Below, piece after piece: positions 7,050-14,503 of a DNA stretch of 64,000 nt (within the stretch, counting starts at the first letter, position 1; each line of letters opens with the position of its first letter). The position numbers were made by a program, and so were the translations under genes. This DNA comes from Lachnospiraceae bacterium (GTDB lineage Bacteria > Bacillota > Clostridia > Lachnospirales > Lachnospiraceae), in the NCBI GenBank assembly GCA_011959285.1, contig BLLW01000003.1:1-64000 (forward strand), written 5' to 3'. The notes under the pieces are model-generated. The model had not been told where the DNA came from. It ran no database searches and worked only from the letters and a program-made list of their open reading frames with translations.

Positions 7050-8417
7050 ATGTACAGAAAATTGATGAAAAAAACACAGATAAGCGCTTTCCTTAAAAGG
7101 TTTCTGCCGTTATACGTTTCGCTGGTGCTCCAGCATATCGTTACGCTTGCTGTAAACCTTGCCGATAATATGATGTTGGGAGCATATAGCGAGATTTCCC
7201 TTTCAGGGGTGGCGGCGGTAAACCAGATTCAGTTTGTTCTTCAGCAGTTGACGGTAGCAATCGGGGAAGCGCTTGTGGTGATTTGCAGCCAGTACTGGGG
7301 AAAAGGTCTGGTAAAGCCCATGAAAAAAATTGCTGCGTCAGCGATGCAGACGGCATTGCTTTTTGCAATCGTCTTATTTGTGGGGGTCAGCATTTTCCCA
7401 CAGCAGATAATGATGATTTTTACTAAGGATAAGGCAATTATTGCAGAAGGGATGGCTTATCTTAATATCATCCGCTTTACTTATTTCTTCTTTGTCATGA
7501 CCCAGGTTCTGCTGGCGCTGTTAAGAAGCATGGCGGTGGTCAGGATTGCCCTATATCTCTCGGTCATAACATTTTTTGTCAACTGTGGGATTAATTATGT
7601 GTTGATTTATGGTCATTTAGGATTTCCCAGAATGGGAACGGCGGGGGCAGCTATCGGAACCCTCAGTGCCAGGGTGCTGGAACTGGCAGTACTCATTGGC
7701 TATATCTGCCGGAAAAACGGCGGATTAAAAATACGGGTCAGGGATTTTACGATCACAGAGCCGGCGCTTAGAAAAGACTATTTCAGGACGGCGATGCCCT
7801 TGATGGCAGCCCAAGGGCTCTGGGGGTTGAATACCATGCTCCAGACCGTTATCTTAGGACACATCGACAAGATTGCCATAGCGGCAAACAGCGTGGCTTC
7901 CAATATTTATCTGGTGGTGAAATCCGGTGCCATGGGCGCTTCCGGCGCAGCATCAGTGATGATTGGAAACGGTGTGGGGACAGGAGATTATGAGGCGGTC
8001 AAAAGGGATGCCGTAAAACTGCAGATTTTCTTTGTGTGTATCGGCGTTGTTTGCGGCATCATTTTATACGTCATCCGCCTGCCCATTCTTTCTGTGTATA
8101 ATCTTTCGGAAAAGACTAGGGAAATGGCAAATTCTTTTCTGGTGGTCTTAAGCTTTATCATGGTGGGGATGTCCTATCAGATGGCAGCGGGAGGAGGGAT
8201 TATCAGAGGCGGGGGTAACGCAACGTTTGTGGTGAAGATGGACCTTGTCTGTATATGGATGATTGTTATCCCGCTATCTCTTTTCATGGCATTTGTAGTA
8301 CAGGCGCCGCCGGTTATCGTGGTGGTGTGTTTAAATGCGGATCAGATATTTAAGTGCATTCCGATTTTTATTAAGGTCAACAAGGGGACGTGGATAAAGA
8401 AATTGACGAATGTATAA
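7050..8417 (+). CDS. MATE-family multidrug/solute exporter
   Basis: A polytopic membrane protein with about 12 hydrophobic helices and two related halves (starting LKRFLPLYVSLVLQHIV and AMPLMAAQGLWGLN). This is the architecture of Na+- or H+-driven MATE exporters. Starts at ATG 7050 or ATG 7065 both fit. Neither has a clear ribosome binding site, and the gene begins within a few bases of the upstream stop, so translation is probably coupled. Placement after the sugar-cleavage genes suggests export of a released aglycone or a toxic plant compound, which is an inference. Confidence 0.85.
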   Translation: MYRKLMKKTQISAFLKRFLPLYVSLVLQHIVTLAVNLADNMMLGAYSEISLSGVAAVNQIQFVLQQLTVAIGEALVVICSQYWGKGLVKPMKKIAASAMQTALLFAIVLFVGVSIFPQQIMMIFTKDKAIIAEGMAYLNIIRFTYFFFVMTQVLLALLRSMAVVRIALYLSVITFFVNCGINYVLIYGHLGFPRMGTAGAAIGTLSARVLELAVLIGYICRKNGGLKIRVRDFTITEPALRKDYFRTAMPLMAAQGLWGLNTMLQTVILGHIDKIAIAANSVASNIYLVVKSGAMGASGAASVMIGNGVGTGDYEAVKRDAVKLQIFFVCIGVVCGIILYVIRLPILSVYNLSEKTREMANSFLVVLSFIMVGMSYQMAAGGGIIRGGGNATFVVKMDLVCIWMIVIPLSLFMAFVVQAPPVIVVVCLNADQIFKCIPIFIKVNKGTWIKKLTNV

Positions 8418-8432
8418 GTAATTGTAATCATT

Positions 8433-8459
8433 GGGGCTGCTCTGTCATGGAGCAGCCTC
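8433..8459 (+). terminator. Hairpin after the MATE gene, weak terminator
   Basis: GGGGCTGCTC (8433-8442) pairs with GAGCAGCCTC (8450-8459) with one mismatch and an 7-base loop. There is no real T-run after it, so termination may be incomplete or Rho-dependent. Confidence 0.45.
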
Positions 8460-8624
8460 TGGTGCGTATGAGGAAAACTTTAGTAGAGCATCAGTTACAG
8501 TTCAGACAGCAGGGAAGGCATTGTCCTTTCAGGGGAAATACGCTATAATTTTCCATAGCAGAAAATAAGGAAGTACTGCCATGCCCTTCCGGGTATGGCA
8601 GCATGTAACAGAGGGATAACGGAT

Positions 8625-8876
8625 ATGGGAAAAATCAACCGTGAGGATATGTTGGAACTGACAAGGCGCATGACTTTGAAGCGGAACTGCTTTGACAGGA
8701 TTGCCGGGGCGCATCTGGATGAAGAGGAATTTGGGCAGATGTACCGGACGGATAAAAGCTATGCCATTTACTTTTTCCATGGCAGCTATGACGTCCCGCT
8801 GAAAGCCAGTCGGGGCAATATGGCACTCCCTTTCACCTGCATGATTGCCGGCTGGATTGTGGTCGCGGTTCTTTAA
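8625..8876 (+). pseudogene. Remnant of a DUF4317-like gene
   Basis: The ATG at 8625 opens a peptide, MGKINREDMLELTRRMTLKR, followed by NCFDRIAGAHLDEE. This matches my memory of the N-terminus of DUF4317-type Lachnospiraceae proteins, normally around 400 residues. After about 35 residues it jumps to a different-looking block (YFFHGSYDVPLKAS) and ends in an unrelated tail. It looks like internal deletion plus frameshift. The 8418-9018 gap holds nothing else I can support. Confidence 0.45.
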
Positions 8877-9018
8877 CGGAAGCGATGCGGGGATGCGCAG
8901 GGTATCAATTACGGCTTGGAGCAGCTGCATATTGTAGTGGCGCTTAAGGGGAGTCTCGATATACTCAAACCCTAGTGTTCATGCGGAATAAAAAAAGAAA
9001 GACAACACGCTATAAGCA

Positions 9019-9047
9019 TTGACAGAAGCGTCCCCATTGTATAAAAT
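9019..9047 (+). promoter_or_regulatory. Sigma-A promoter for ispE
   Basis: TTGACA (9019-9024), 17-base spacer, TAAAAT (9042-9047), 46 bases before the ispE start codon. Confidence 0.7.
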
Positions 9048-9092
9048 TAAGTACAATCTTATGTATTATGTATACACTGTGCGGAGGGATGT

Positions 9093-10001
9093 ATGGAGCA
9101 GATTACGCGGAAGGCATATGCCAAAATCAATCTGGGATTGGACGTAATGAGGAGACGTCCTGATGGATATCACGAAGTGAAGATGATTATGCAGACAGTT
9201 GGAATTTATGATATCTTGACGTTCCAAAGGAAAGAACGGTGTGAGGGCATTCCCCAGATTACGATCAAGCTAGAGCAGGAAGATGTACTGGGAACGGCGC
9301 CTTTGAAAGAGGATATTCCCTGTGACGAAAGCAATCTGATTTACAAGGCGGCGGCACTTATCATGAAAACATATAATATTCAGGAAAGCGTAGAAATCAC
9401 CCTTTGGAAAAATATTCCTGTAGCAGCAGGGATGGCTGGCGGAAGCACGGACGCAGCGGCAGTTTTTCACGGGTTGAATGAAATGTTTGCGCTCTCCATG
9501 AATTTTGAGACGATGAAGGAACTGGGCGTTTTGATTGGTGCGGACGTGCCTTATTGCATCATGGGGGGCACGGCGCTGTCTGAGGGCATAGGGGAAATCC
9601 TGACCCCTCTGCCTGCGCCGCCTCCGGCACATTTATTGATTGCCAAGCCGGATATTCATGTTTCCACCAAGTTTGTGTATGAAAATCTTCATGCCGACAG
9701 ATTGCAGTTTCATCCGGATATTGACGGTATGATGGAGGCTTTAAAGGCTGGGAACCTTGTGGGAATTGCGCAGCGGATGGAAAATGTGCTTGAGACGGTG
9801 ACCGTCAGGGAATATCCGGTTATTCGGCAGATTAAAGAAGAAATGAAAAGAAACGGAGCCCTGAACGCACTTATGAGCGGCAGTGGTCCTACCGTATTCG
9901 GAATATATGAGGATGGGGAAACGGCAAAGAAGGCATATGAAGCGGTGAAAGCACAACGGCTTGCCAGAGAAATCTTCGTCACGGATTTTGTCGTGCTTTG
10001 A
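9093..10001 (+). CDS. ispE: 4-diphosphocytidyl-2-C-methyl-D-erythritol kinase
   Basis: 302 residues, the full length of IspE. It phosphorylates the 2-hydroxyl of CDP-methylerythritol in the MEP isoprenoid pathway. GHMP-kinase motifs are present: KAYAKINLGLDV with PDGYHEV at the N-terminus, the ATP loop PVAAGMAGGSTDAA near residue 110, GADVPYC, and the C-terminal MSGSGPTVFG motif. ATG 9093 follows GCGGAGGG. A structured repeat and a GntR regulator gene follow it. Confidence 0.95.
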   Translation: MEQITRKAYAKINLGLDVMRRRPDGYHEVKMIMQTVGIYDILTFQRKERCEGIPQITIKLEQEDVLGTAPLKEDIPCDESNLIYKAAALIMKTYNIQESVEITLWKNIPVAAGMAGGSTDAAAVFHGLNEMFALSMNFETMKELGVLIGADVPYCIMGGTALSEGIGEILTPLPAPPPAHLLIAKPDIHVSTKFVYENLHADRLQFHPDIDGMMEALKAGNLVGIAQRMENVLETVTVREYPVIRQIKEEMKRNGALNALMSGSGPTVFGIYEDGETAKKAYEAVKAQRLAREIFVTDFVVL

Positions 10002-10037
10002 GCGTGCATATCCCGACGGAATGCCTGACGGCAGACT

Positions 10038-10066
10038 TTTCGTAAAACGCTTCGGAATGGAGGTAA
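10038..10066 (+). repeat. Partial copy of the structured repeat (3' end only)
   Basis: The sequence from the TTCG before CGTAAAACGCTTCGG through GGAATGGAGGTAA repeats the last ~29 bases of the full element, including the GGAGG, minus two bases. It lies directly before full copy 2, so two element ends stand in tandem after ispE. Confidence 0.7.
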
Positions 10067-10070
10067 GGTG

Positions 10071-10197
10071 GAATAAATTGCTTGATAGCAATTTATTCCA
10101 TCAAGAATTTGTGTCGAAGCGTCACAAATTCTGTGATGGCAGAGCGAAATCTGATATTTCGCTCGCCTCCTTCGCGTAAAACGCTTCGGAATGGAGG
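10071..10197 (+). repeat. Structured intergenic repeat, copy 2 (supplies a ribosome binding site)
   Basis: Hairpin A 10071-10098, hairpin B 10105-10131, hairpin C 10142-10164 (perfect here). The loop of B (10114-10122, TCGAAGCGT) pairs with 10181-10189 (ACGCTTCGG) with one G-U pair. Thus the difference from copy 1 keeps the pseudoknot. Differences in stem C also improve pairing. GGAGG 10193-10197 then serves the GntR gene at 10203. Confidence 0.85.
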
Positions 10198-10202
10198 TAA
10201 AA

Positions 10203-10901
10203 ATGGAAGAGCAATTGCAGGTGGACATGGATGAATTTCTGCCTCTTCGGGATGTAGTTTTTAATACTCTTCGGAAGGCAATCTTAACAGGTCAGTTAAA
10301 GCCCGGGGAACGTCTTATGGAGGTGCATCTTGCCAATAGTCTGGGGGTCAGCAGGACGCCGATCCGGGAGGCAATCAGAAAGCTGGAACTGGAAGGTCTG
10401 GTTATCATGATTCCACGTCGGGGCGCCGAGGTGGCACGGATTACGGAAAAAAGCCTAAAGGATGTACTGGAAGTCAGAAGGGCGCTGGATGTGCTCAGCG
10501 TGGAGCTCGCCTGTGACAGAATCACGGAGGAGGATATTGAACGATTGCTAAACGCCTGTCAGGATTTTGAGCAGGCGGCAAGGGGGAAAGATGCATCGGT
10601 GATTGCAAAAGCAGATGTGGATCTTCACGATATTATCGTGGAAGCTACCGGAAACCAGCGCCTACAGCAGCTGGTGAACAATTTGTCCGAGCAGATGTAC
10701 CGCTATCGATTCGTCTATATTAAAGAAGAAAGCCAGCACGATACGTTGGTGGTTGAGCACAGAGAAATTTATGAGAGTATTGCCAGGCGAGATAAGGAGC
10801 GTGCCATGGCAGCGGCAAGGATTCACATTGACAATCAGGAAAAGTCGATTATCAGACAGATTCGCATGGAAAATGAAAGCGGATTGAATAAGCGGCATTA
10901 A
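10203..10901 (+). CDS. GntR-family regulator with FCD ligand domain
   Basis: 232 residues from ATG 10203. The in-frame ATG at 10191 is part of the repeat and overlaps the GGAGG, so it is rejected. Residues about 10-75 are the winged helix (LRKAILTGQLKPGERLMEV, then SRTPIREAIRKLELEGLV). The rest is the all-helical FCD domain with metal/ligand-type residues in DVDLHD, and VVEHREIYESI with a late ARIHI. Such regulators respond to organic acids or sugar acids. The target is not evident. Its site is supplied by the repeat element, so expression may depend on that RNA structure. Confidence 0.88.
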   Translation: MEEQLQVDMDEFLPLRDVVFNTLRKAILTGQLKPGERLMEVHLANSLGVSRTPIREAIRKLELEGLVIMIPRRGAEVARITEKSLKDVLEVRRALDVLSVELACDRITEEDIERLLNACQDFEQAARGKDASVIAKADVDLHDIIVEATGNQRLQQLVNNLSEQMYRYRFVYIKEESQHDTLVVEHREIYESIARRDKERAMAAARIHIDNQEKSIIRQIRMENESGLNKRH

Positions 10902-10967
10902 AACGGAAAGACTCTTATCAGAAAGCAGATTGTTGTAAAGCATTGTGCAGAAGGATGAGAGAAGAAA

Positions 10968-11207
10968 ATGAAAAAAATATATGAAGTGGCATTAATATTG
11001 ATAGGAACCGTAGGATGGTGGGGGTTTGTGTATCCCGATATGTGCCTTACAGAAGATGTGTATGAGCAGGAATATGAAGAAGATGAGCAGTTGGAAGTCT
11101 CTGTCACAGATGCCGCGGCAGACATAGAAACTGTCCAGTCCGGCATTCAAATCGGCAGTATCCGTATAAAAAGTCGGCTTGTAGAATATTTATATCAGGA
11201 AAGATAA
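10968..11207 (+). CDS. Small membrane-anchored protein of unknown function
   Basis: 79 residues: one N-terminal hydrophobic helix (VALILIGTVGWWGFVY), then an acidic stretch (EYEEDEQLEV) and a basic C-terminus. GGATGAGAGAAGAAA before the ATG gives a modest ribosome binding site. It lies between the GntR gene and murI and is co-directional with both. No family is recognised. It is probably real because the frame composition is coding-like and the gene fits the operon spacing. Confidence 0.55.
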   Translation: MKKIYEVALILIGTVGWWGFVYPDMCLTEDVYEQEYEEDEQLEVSVTDAAADIETVQSGIQIGSIRIKSRLVEYLYQER

Positions 11208-11233
11208 AGAAGAATAGAAAAGAGACAAGGATT

Positions 11234-12055
11234 ATGATAAATAAAAATGCACCCATAGGGGTCTTTGATTCTGGAGTGGGAGGACTTACCGTTGCAAGAG
11301 AAATTATGCGGCAGATTCCCAATGAGAGAATTGTTTATTTTGGCGACACGGCAAGAGTGCCTTATGGCAGTAAGTCTAAGGAGACGGTCACCAGATATGC
11401 AAGGCAGATTGTCCGCTTTTTGCAGACCCAGGATGTAAAGGCAATTGTGGTAGCATGCAATACGGCAAGCGCCTATGCTTTAGATGAAATAGAAAAGGAA
11501 GTGGACATTCCTATGATTGGGGTGGTGAAACCGGGCGCTAAGGTGGCAGCGGAGGCGACCTCAAACGGAAAAATCGGAGTCATTGCTACGGAGGGGACGA
11601 TAGGCAGCGGAATTTATTCCAGATACATAAAAGAGATTAAGCCTGATGTCAGTGTCATAGGAAAAGCTTGCCCCCTGTTTGTTCCTCTTGTGGAGGAAGG
11701 GCTTTTGCAGGATCCTGTAACGGACGAGATTGCCAAGCGGTATCTGACGGAGTTGATCGATATCGGCATTGATACTCTTATTTTGGGATGCACTCACTAT
11801 CCCTTGATTCGTTCCACGGTGGGACGCATTTTGGGAGAGGATGTGACATTAGTCAATCCTGCTTATGAGACGGCAAAAGAGCTAAAGGAACTGTTGGAAG
11901 CAGAGCAGATGCTTAATGGCGAGGAGGCAAAGCTGGGAGACAATAAATACCGCTTTTTTGTCAGCGATGCGGCAGAAAAGTTTAAGCATTTTGCAAATTC
12001 GATTATAAAATATGGAATTTTATCTGCAAAAATCATTCATATAGAGGAGTATTAG
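11234..12055 (+). CDS. murI: Glutamate racemase
   Basis: 273 residues. It converts L- to D-glutamate for peptidoglycan. The signature GVFDSGVGGLTVAREI and YFGDTARVPYG stand at the N-terminus. The two catalytic cysteines are C75 (in VACNTAS) and C186 (in GCTHYP). It is followed by a DUF1934 gene 6 bases later, probably in the same transcript. Confidence 0.96.
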   Translation: MINKNAPIGVFDSGVGGLTVAREIMRQIPNERIVYFGDTARVPYGSKSKETVTRYARQIVRFLQTQDVKAIVVACNTASAYALDEIEKEVDIPMIGVVKPGAKVAAEATSNGKIGVIATEGTIGSGIYSRYIKEIKPDVSVIGKACPLFVPLVEEGLLQDPVTDEIAKRYLTELIDIGIDTLILGCTHYPLIRSTVGRILGEDVTLVNPAYETAKELKELLEAEQMLNGEEAKLGDNKYRFFVSDAAEKFKHFANSIIKYGILSAKIIHIEEY

Positions 12056-12061
12056 GGGAAA

Positions 12062-12505
12062 ATGACAAAAGAGATACTTTTGTCCCTGAAGGGACTTCAG
12101 ATGGAAAACAAAGAAGATGCGCAGACGATGGAGACGATCACGCCGGCGGACTATTATGAGAAAAATGGCAGTCACTATGTGCTTTATGAAGAAATGATGG
12201 AAGGCTTTACGGCTGTGACAAAAAACAGGATTAAGTTTAATGATTCCTGCCTTGAGGTTTCCAAGAAAGGGTTGATCAACGTACAAATGCTGTTTGAAGA
12301 AAACAAAAAGAACATGACCAGTTATACCACGCCCTACGGCAACATCCTTATTGGAATCGACACAGAATCGATTTCCGTGCGGGAGAAGGAGAATCAGATC
12401 CGGGTGGAAGTGGAATATACGCTGGAAGCCAATTATCAGTATCTTGCGGACTGCAGAATCGAAATGGAATTGACGCCGAGAGAGAAAGGAATCGATTTAC
12501 TGTAA
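12062..12505 (+). CDS. DUF1934 (YwiB-like) protein
   Basis: 147 residues with the beta-barrel pattern of DUF1934: a first strand ILLSLKGLQ, HYVLYEE, TTPYGNILIGIDT near the middle and repeated long strands at the end (YTLEANYQYLADCRIEMEL). The function of the family is unknown; it has a lipocalin/calycin-like fold and is often near cell-wall or amino-acid genes. It follows murI at 6 bases. The minus-strand neighbour converges on it. Confidence 0.85.
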   Translation: MTKEILLSLKGLQMENKEDAQTMETITPADYYEKNGSHYVLYEEMMEGFTAVTKNRIKFNDSCLEVSKKGLINVQMLFEENKKNMTSYTTPYGNILIGIDTESISVREKENQIRVEVEYTLEANYQYLADCRIEMELTPREKGIDLL

Positions 12506-12532
12506 AAAACCCGTCAATCTTTACTTGACGGG
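12504..12532 (-). terminator. Rho-independent terminator for the minus-strand gene
   Basis: Read on the minus strand, CCCGTCAA (12532-12525) pairs with TTGACGGG (12517-12510) and is followed by TTTTTT. The stop codon of the minus-strand gene lies in its loop. It may partly stop plus-strand transcription as well. Confidence 0.8.
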
Positions 12533-12997
12533 CTTTGCACCAGCTTTTTCCTGAGCTTTTTCAAGGGTACGCTTGAAAAGGCTTTTCTTTTTGGGAGGGG
12601 CGACAGGGGCTTTTCCGTGAAGACCCTTAACATCTGTGATGTAAATGCCGCTGACCACTGCCTTTACTTCCTTCTTGACAGGAACGGAATCAAAAATCTT
12701 TTCCTCGCATACGAGGGTCATGATCTGAGGCCCGATTTTTGCCTTTACGATGGGAAGCTTGGTGCCGCGCATTAGCTTTGGCGTTTGATTGATCACCATT
12801 TGCGGCAGACCGGATTCCTTTATCTTCATTCGCTTCTTGTCGATAATCAGCATAGACACAGTCTGCTTCATGGCGTCAATCTGTTCCTGCTGTTCCGTTT
12901 GACGTTTCTGCGCCTTTTTTCCAAGGAAATATAATACGACTACGGCAATGATTAAAACTGCCAAAATAACTAATAAAACAATACTTAGCGTGTTCAT
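12521..12997 (-). CDS. Single-pass membrane protein, Lachnospiraceae conserved hypothetical
   Basis: 158 residues: an N-terminal membrane helix (LSIVLLVILAVLIIAVVVLY), a short coiled-coil-like segment (QKRQTEQQEQIDAMKQTVS), a beta-rich middle with KMKIKESGLPQMV and KAKIGPQIMTLVCEEKIFD, and a Lys/Pro-rich basic tail. The N-terminus is likely outside or in the membrane and the body cytoplasmic. AAGGAGG precedes the start. The function is unknown. It is the only convincing complete minus-strand gene in the window. Confidence 0.8.
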   Translation of the reverse strand: MNTLSIVLLVILAVLIIAVVVLYFLGKKAQKRQTEQQEQIDAMKQTVSMLIIDKKRMKIKESGLPQMVINQTPKLMRGTKLPIVKAKIGPQIMTLVCEEKIFDSVPVKKEVKAVVSGIYITDVKGLHGKAPVAPPKKKSLFKRTLEKAQEKAGAKPVK

Positions 12998-13054
12998 AAT
13001 AGCCTCCTTGCCGTTTGCGGTATTTCAAATAAAACCGACGGCGATATGAAAATT

Positions 13055-13083
13055 ATTTTATCATTTTTGGGGAAAATAGGCAA
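13055..13083 (-). promoter_or_regulatory. Promoter of the minus-strand membrane protein gene
   Basis: On the minus strand TTGCCT (13083-13078), 17-base spacer, TAAAAT (13060-13055). It is back to back with the plus-strand promoter at 13093. Confidence 0.5.
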
Positions 13084-13092
13084 GTGGTTTCA

Positions 13093-13121
13093 TTGAACTT
13101 CAAGGAAGATAGGTGTATAAT
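13093..13121 (+). promoter_or_regulatory. Promoter of the trigger-factor-like lipoprotein gene
   Basis: TTGAAC (13093-13098), 17-base spacer, TATAAT (13116-13121). The start codon is about 145 bases downstream, leaving a long 5' leader with no obvious riboswitch. Confidence 0.6.
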
Positions 13122-13265
13122 TATTAATTAGTTCTAAAATTGGTGCTTAAGTACTTTCGTTTACTGCGTTTTTGTGGTATAAAAATAGAGTACCTACCAA
13201 ACGTCTGTGGTATTTTAAAAGTCTTTGCAGGACGAAGGGAATACAAAAGGAGATTAGCGAATTTT

Positions 13266-14441
13266 ATGAAAAAGAATATTTTAGCAGTCATTATGACCGT
13301 TATGCTTACAGTGATGATGACAGGATGCGGGAAAAGCAATGCCGAAGATCAAAAAGCGCCTGCCCAGAGTGGGGAGAGTACGGAGCAGGAGGCGGACGAG
13401 TCTGCGGAGGGTGCAGGTGATCAGCAGGAGCATTCGGATGAGCCGGCATATCTTGTGGACTTTCATGCCGGAGATTATGTAACTTTGGGGCAATATAAGG
13501 GGGTGGAAGTGGAGCTTTTAGAGCCGGAGGTGACCCAGGAGTCGGTGGATGAATATATGGAGTATGTCTTATCCTCCCATGCACAGTCCTCGCCAGTGAC
13601 AGATAGAAGCGCCCAAAACGGAGATATTGTCAATATTGATTTTGAAGGAAAATTGGATGGTGTGGCGTTTGAAGGCGGCAGTGCAAAGGGATTTGATTTA
13701 ACGATTGGCGCCGGCGGGTTTATTGACGGATTTGAGGATGCTGTTGTCGGAATGGAGATTGGAGAGACGAAAGATGTAGATTTGAAATTTCCTGATTTTT
13801 ATAAGAACAATCCGGATTTGGAAGGCAAAGATGTGGTATTTACTTTCACACTGAACAGTATCAGCGAGCAGACTATTCCAGAGTTGAACGATGAGTTTGT
13901 GGCGGAACTTGGCATAGACGGATGCGCTACGGTGGAGGACTATACGAAATTTATCCATGACGGTCTCATGGAACAGGCAAATGCGGCTTTCGAGGAAGAG
14001 AAGACCAGTGCCGCCATTGCTGCGGTGGAAGCGAATGTGACCTTTGAGCCGGCGCCGGAGGGCATGACAAACCGTATGAAGGAAACTCTGATGGATACCG
14101 TATCCTCCTATGCGCAAATGTACGGAATGAGCGTTGAGGATTATGTGGCGGCGGCATACGGCGGCAGCGCAGATGCTTATGAGGATGTGATTTTAGAAGA
14201 GGCAGGTAAGATGGCGCAGAGGTACCTTATGATTGGAGCCATTGCAGATGCGGAAGGAATTGCTATAACGGACGAAGAACTGGATCGGATTCTAGAAGAG
14301 GAAGCGGCAAACTTTGGATATGAGATAGAAGAATATAAAGAAGAACTGGATGTGGAGGCTTATCGGGAATACCTGCTGGTTCAGAAAGTAGTTGGATTCT
14401 TGGCAGACAATGCCGTAGTAAAGGAGCCTGTTCTGGAGTAA
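13266..14441 (+). CDS. Secreted trigger-factor-like lipoprotein (FKBP-type foldase)
   Basis: 391 residues from ATG 13266, chosen because it begins a clear lipoprotein signal (ILAVIMTVMLTVMMTGC, lipid-acceptor Cys21). The upstream in-frame start gives a nonsense leader. After an acidic linker comes an FKBP-type prolyl isomerase domain (GDIVNIDFEGKLDGVAFEGG, then FIDGFEDAVVGM and KDVDLKFP), then the helical trigger-factor C-terminal chaperone region. The ribosome-binding tail domain of cytosolic trigger factor is replaced by the signal peptide. It should assist folding of exported proteins on the outer face of the membrane. Confidence 0.88.
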   Translation: MKKNILAVIMTVMLTVMMTGCGKSNAEDQKAPAQSGESTEQEADESAEGAGDQQEHSDEPAYLVDFHAGDYVTLGQYKGVEVELLEPEVTQESVDEYMEYVLSSHAQSSPVTDRSAQNGDIVNIDFEGKLDGVAFEGGSAKGFDLTIGAGGFIDGFEDAVVGMEIGETKDVDLKFPDFYKNNPDLEGKDVVFTFTLNSISEQTIPELNDEFVAELGIDGCATVEDYTKFIHDGLMEQANAAFEEEKTSAAIAAVEANVTFEPAPEGMTNRMKETLMDTVSSYAQMYGMSVEDYVAAAYGGSADAYEDVILEEAGKMAQRYLMIGAIADAEGIAITDEELDRILEEEAANFGYEIEEYKEELDVEAYREYLLVQKVVGFLADNAVVKEPVLE

Positions 14442-14503
14442 AAGGATGCTTTGCATAAGTGCATCAAGCGTTAAGCTACAGGGTATGGGTGAGAATCAGG
14501 AAG

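Noticed and set aside
9961..10179. 72-codon plus-strand frame across the ispE end and the repeat
   Set aside because: It overlaps ispE and reads through the hairpins of the repeat; copy 1 has a stop in the same frame. It is a shadow of the repeat rather than a gene.
9710..10228. 172-codon minus-strand frame opposite ispE
   Set aside because: Antisense shadow of ispE and of the repeat; no promoter or ribosome binding site.
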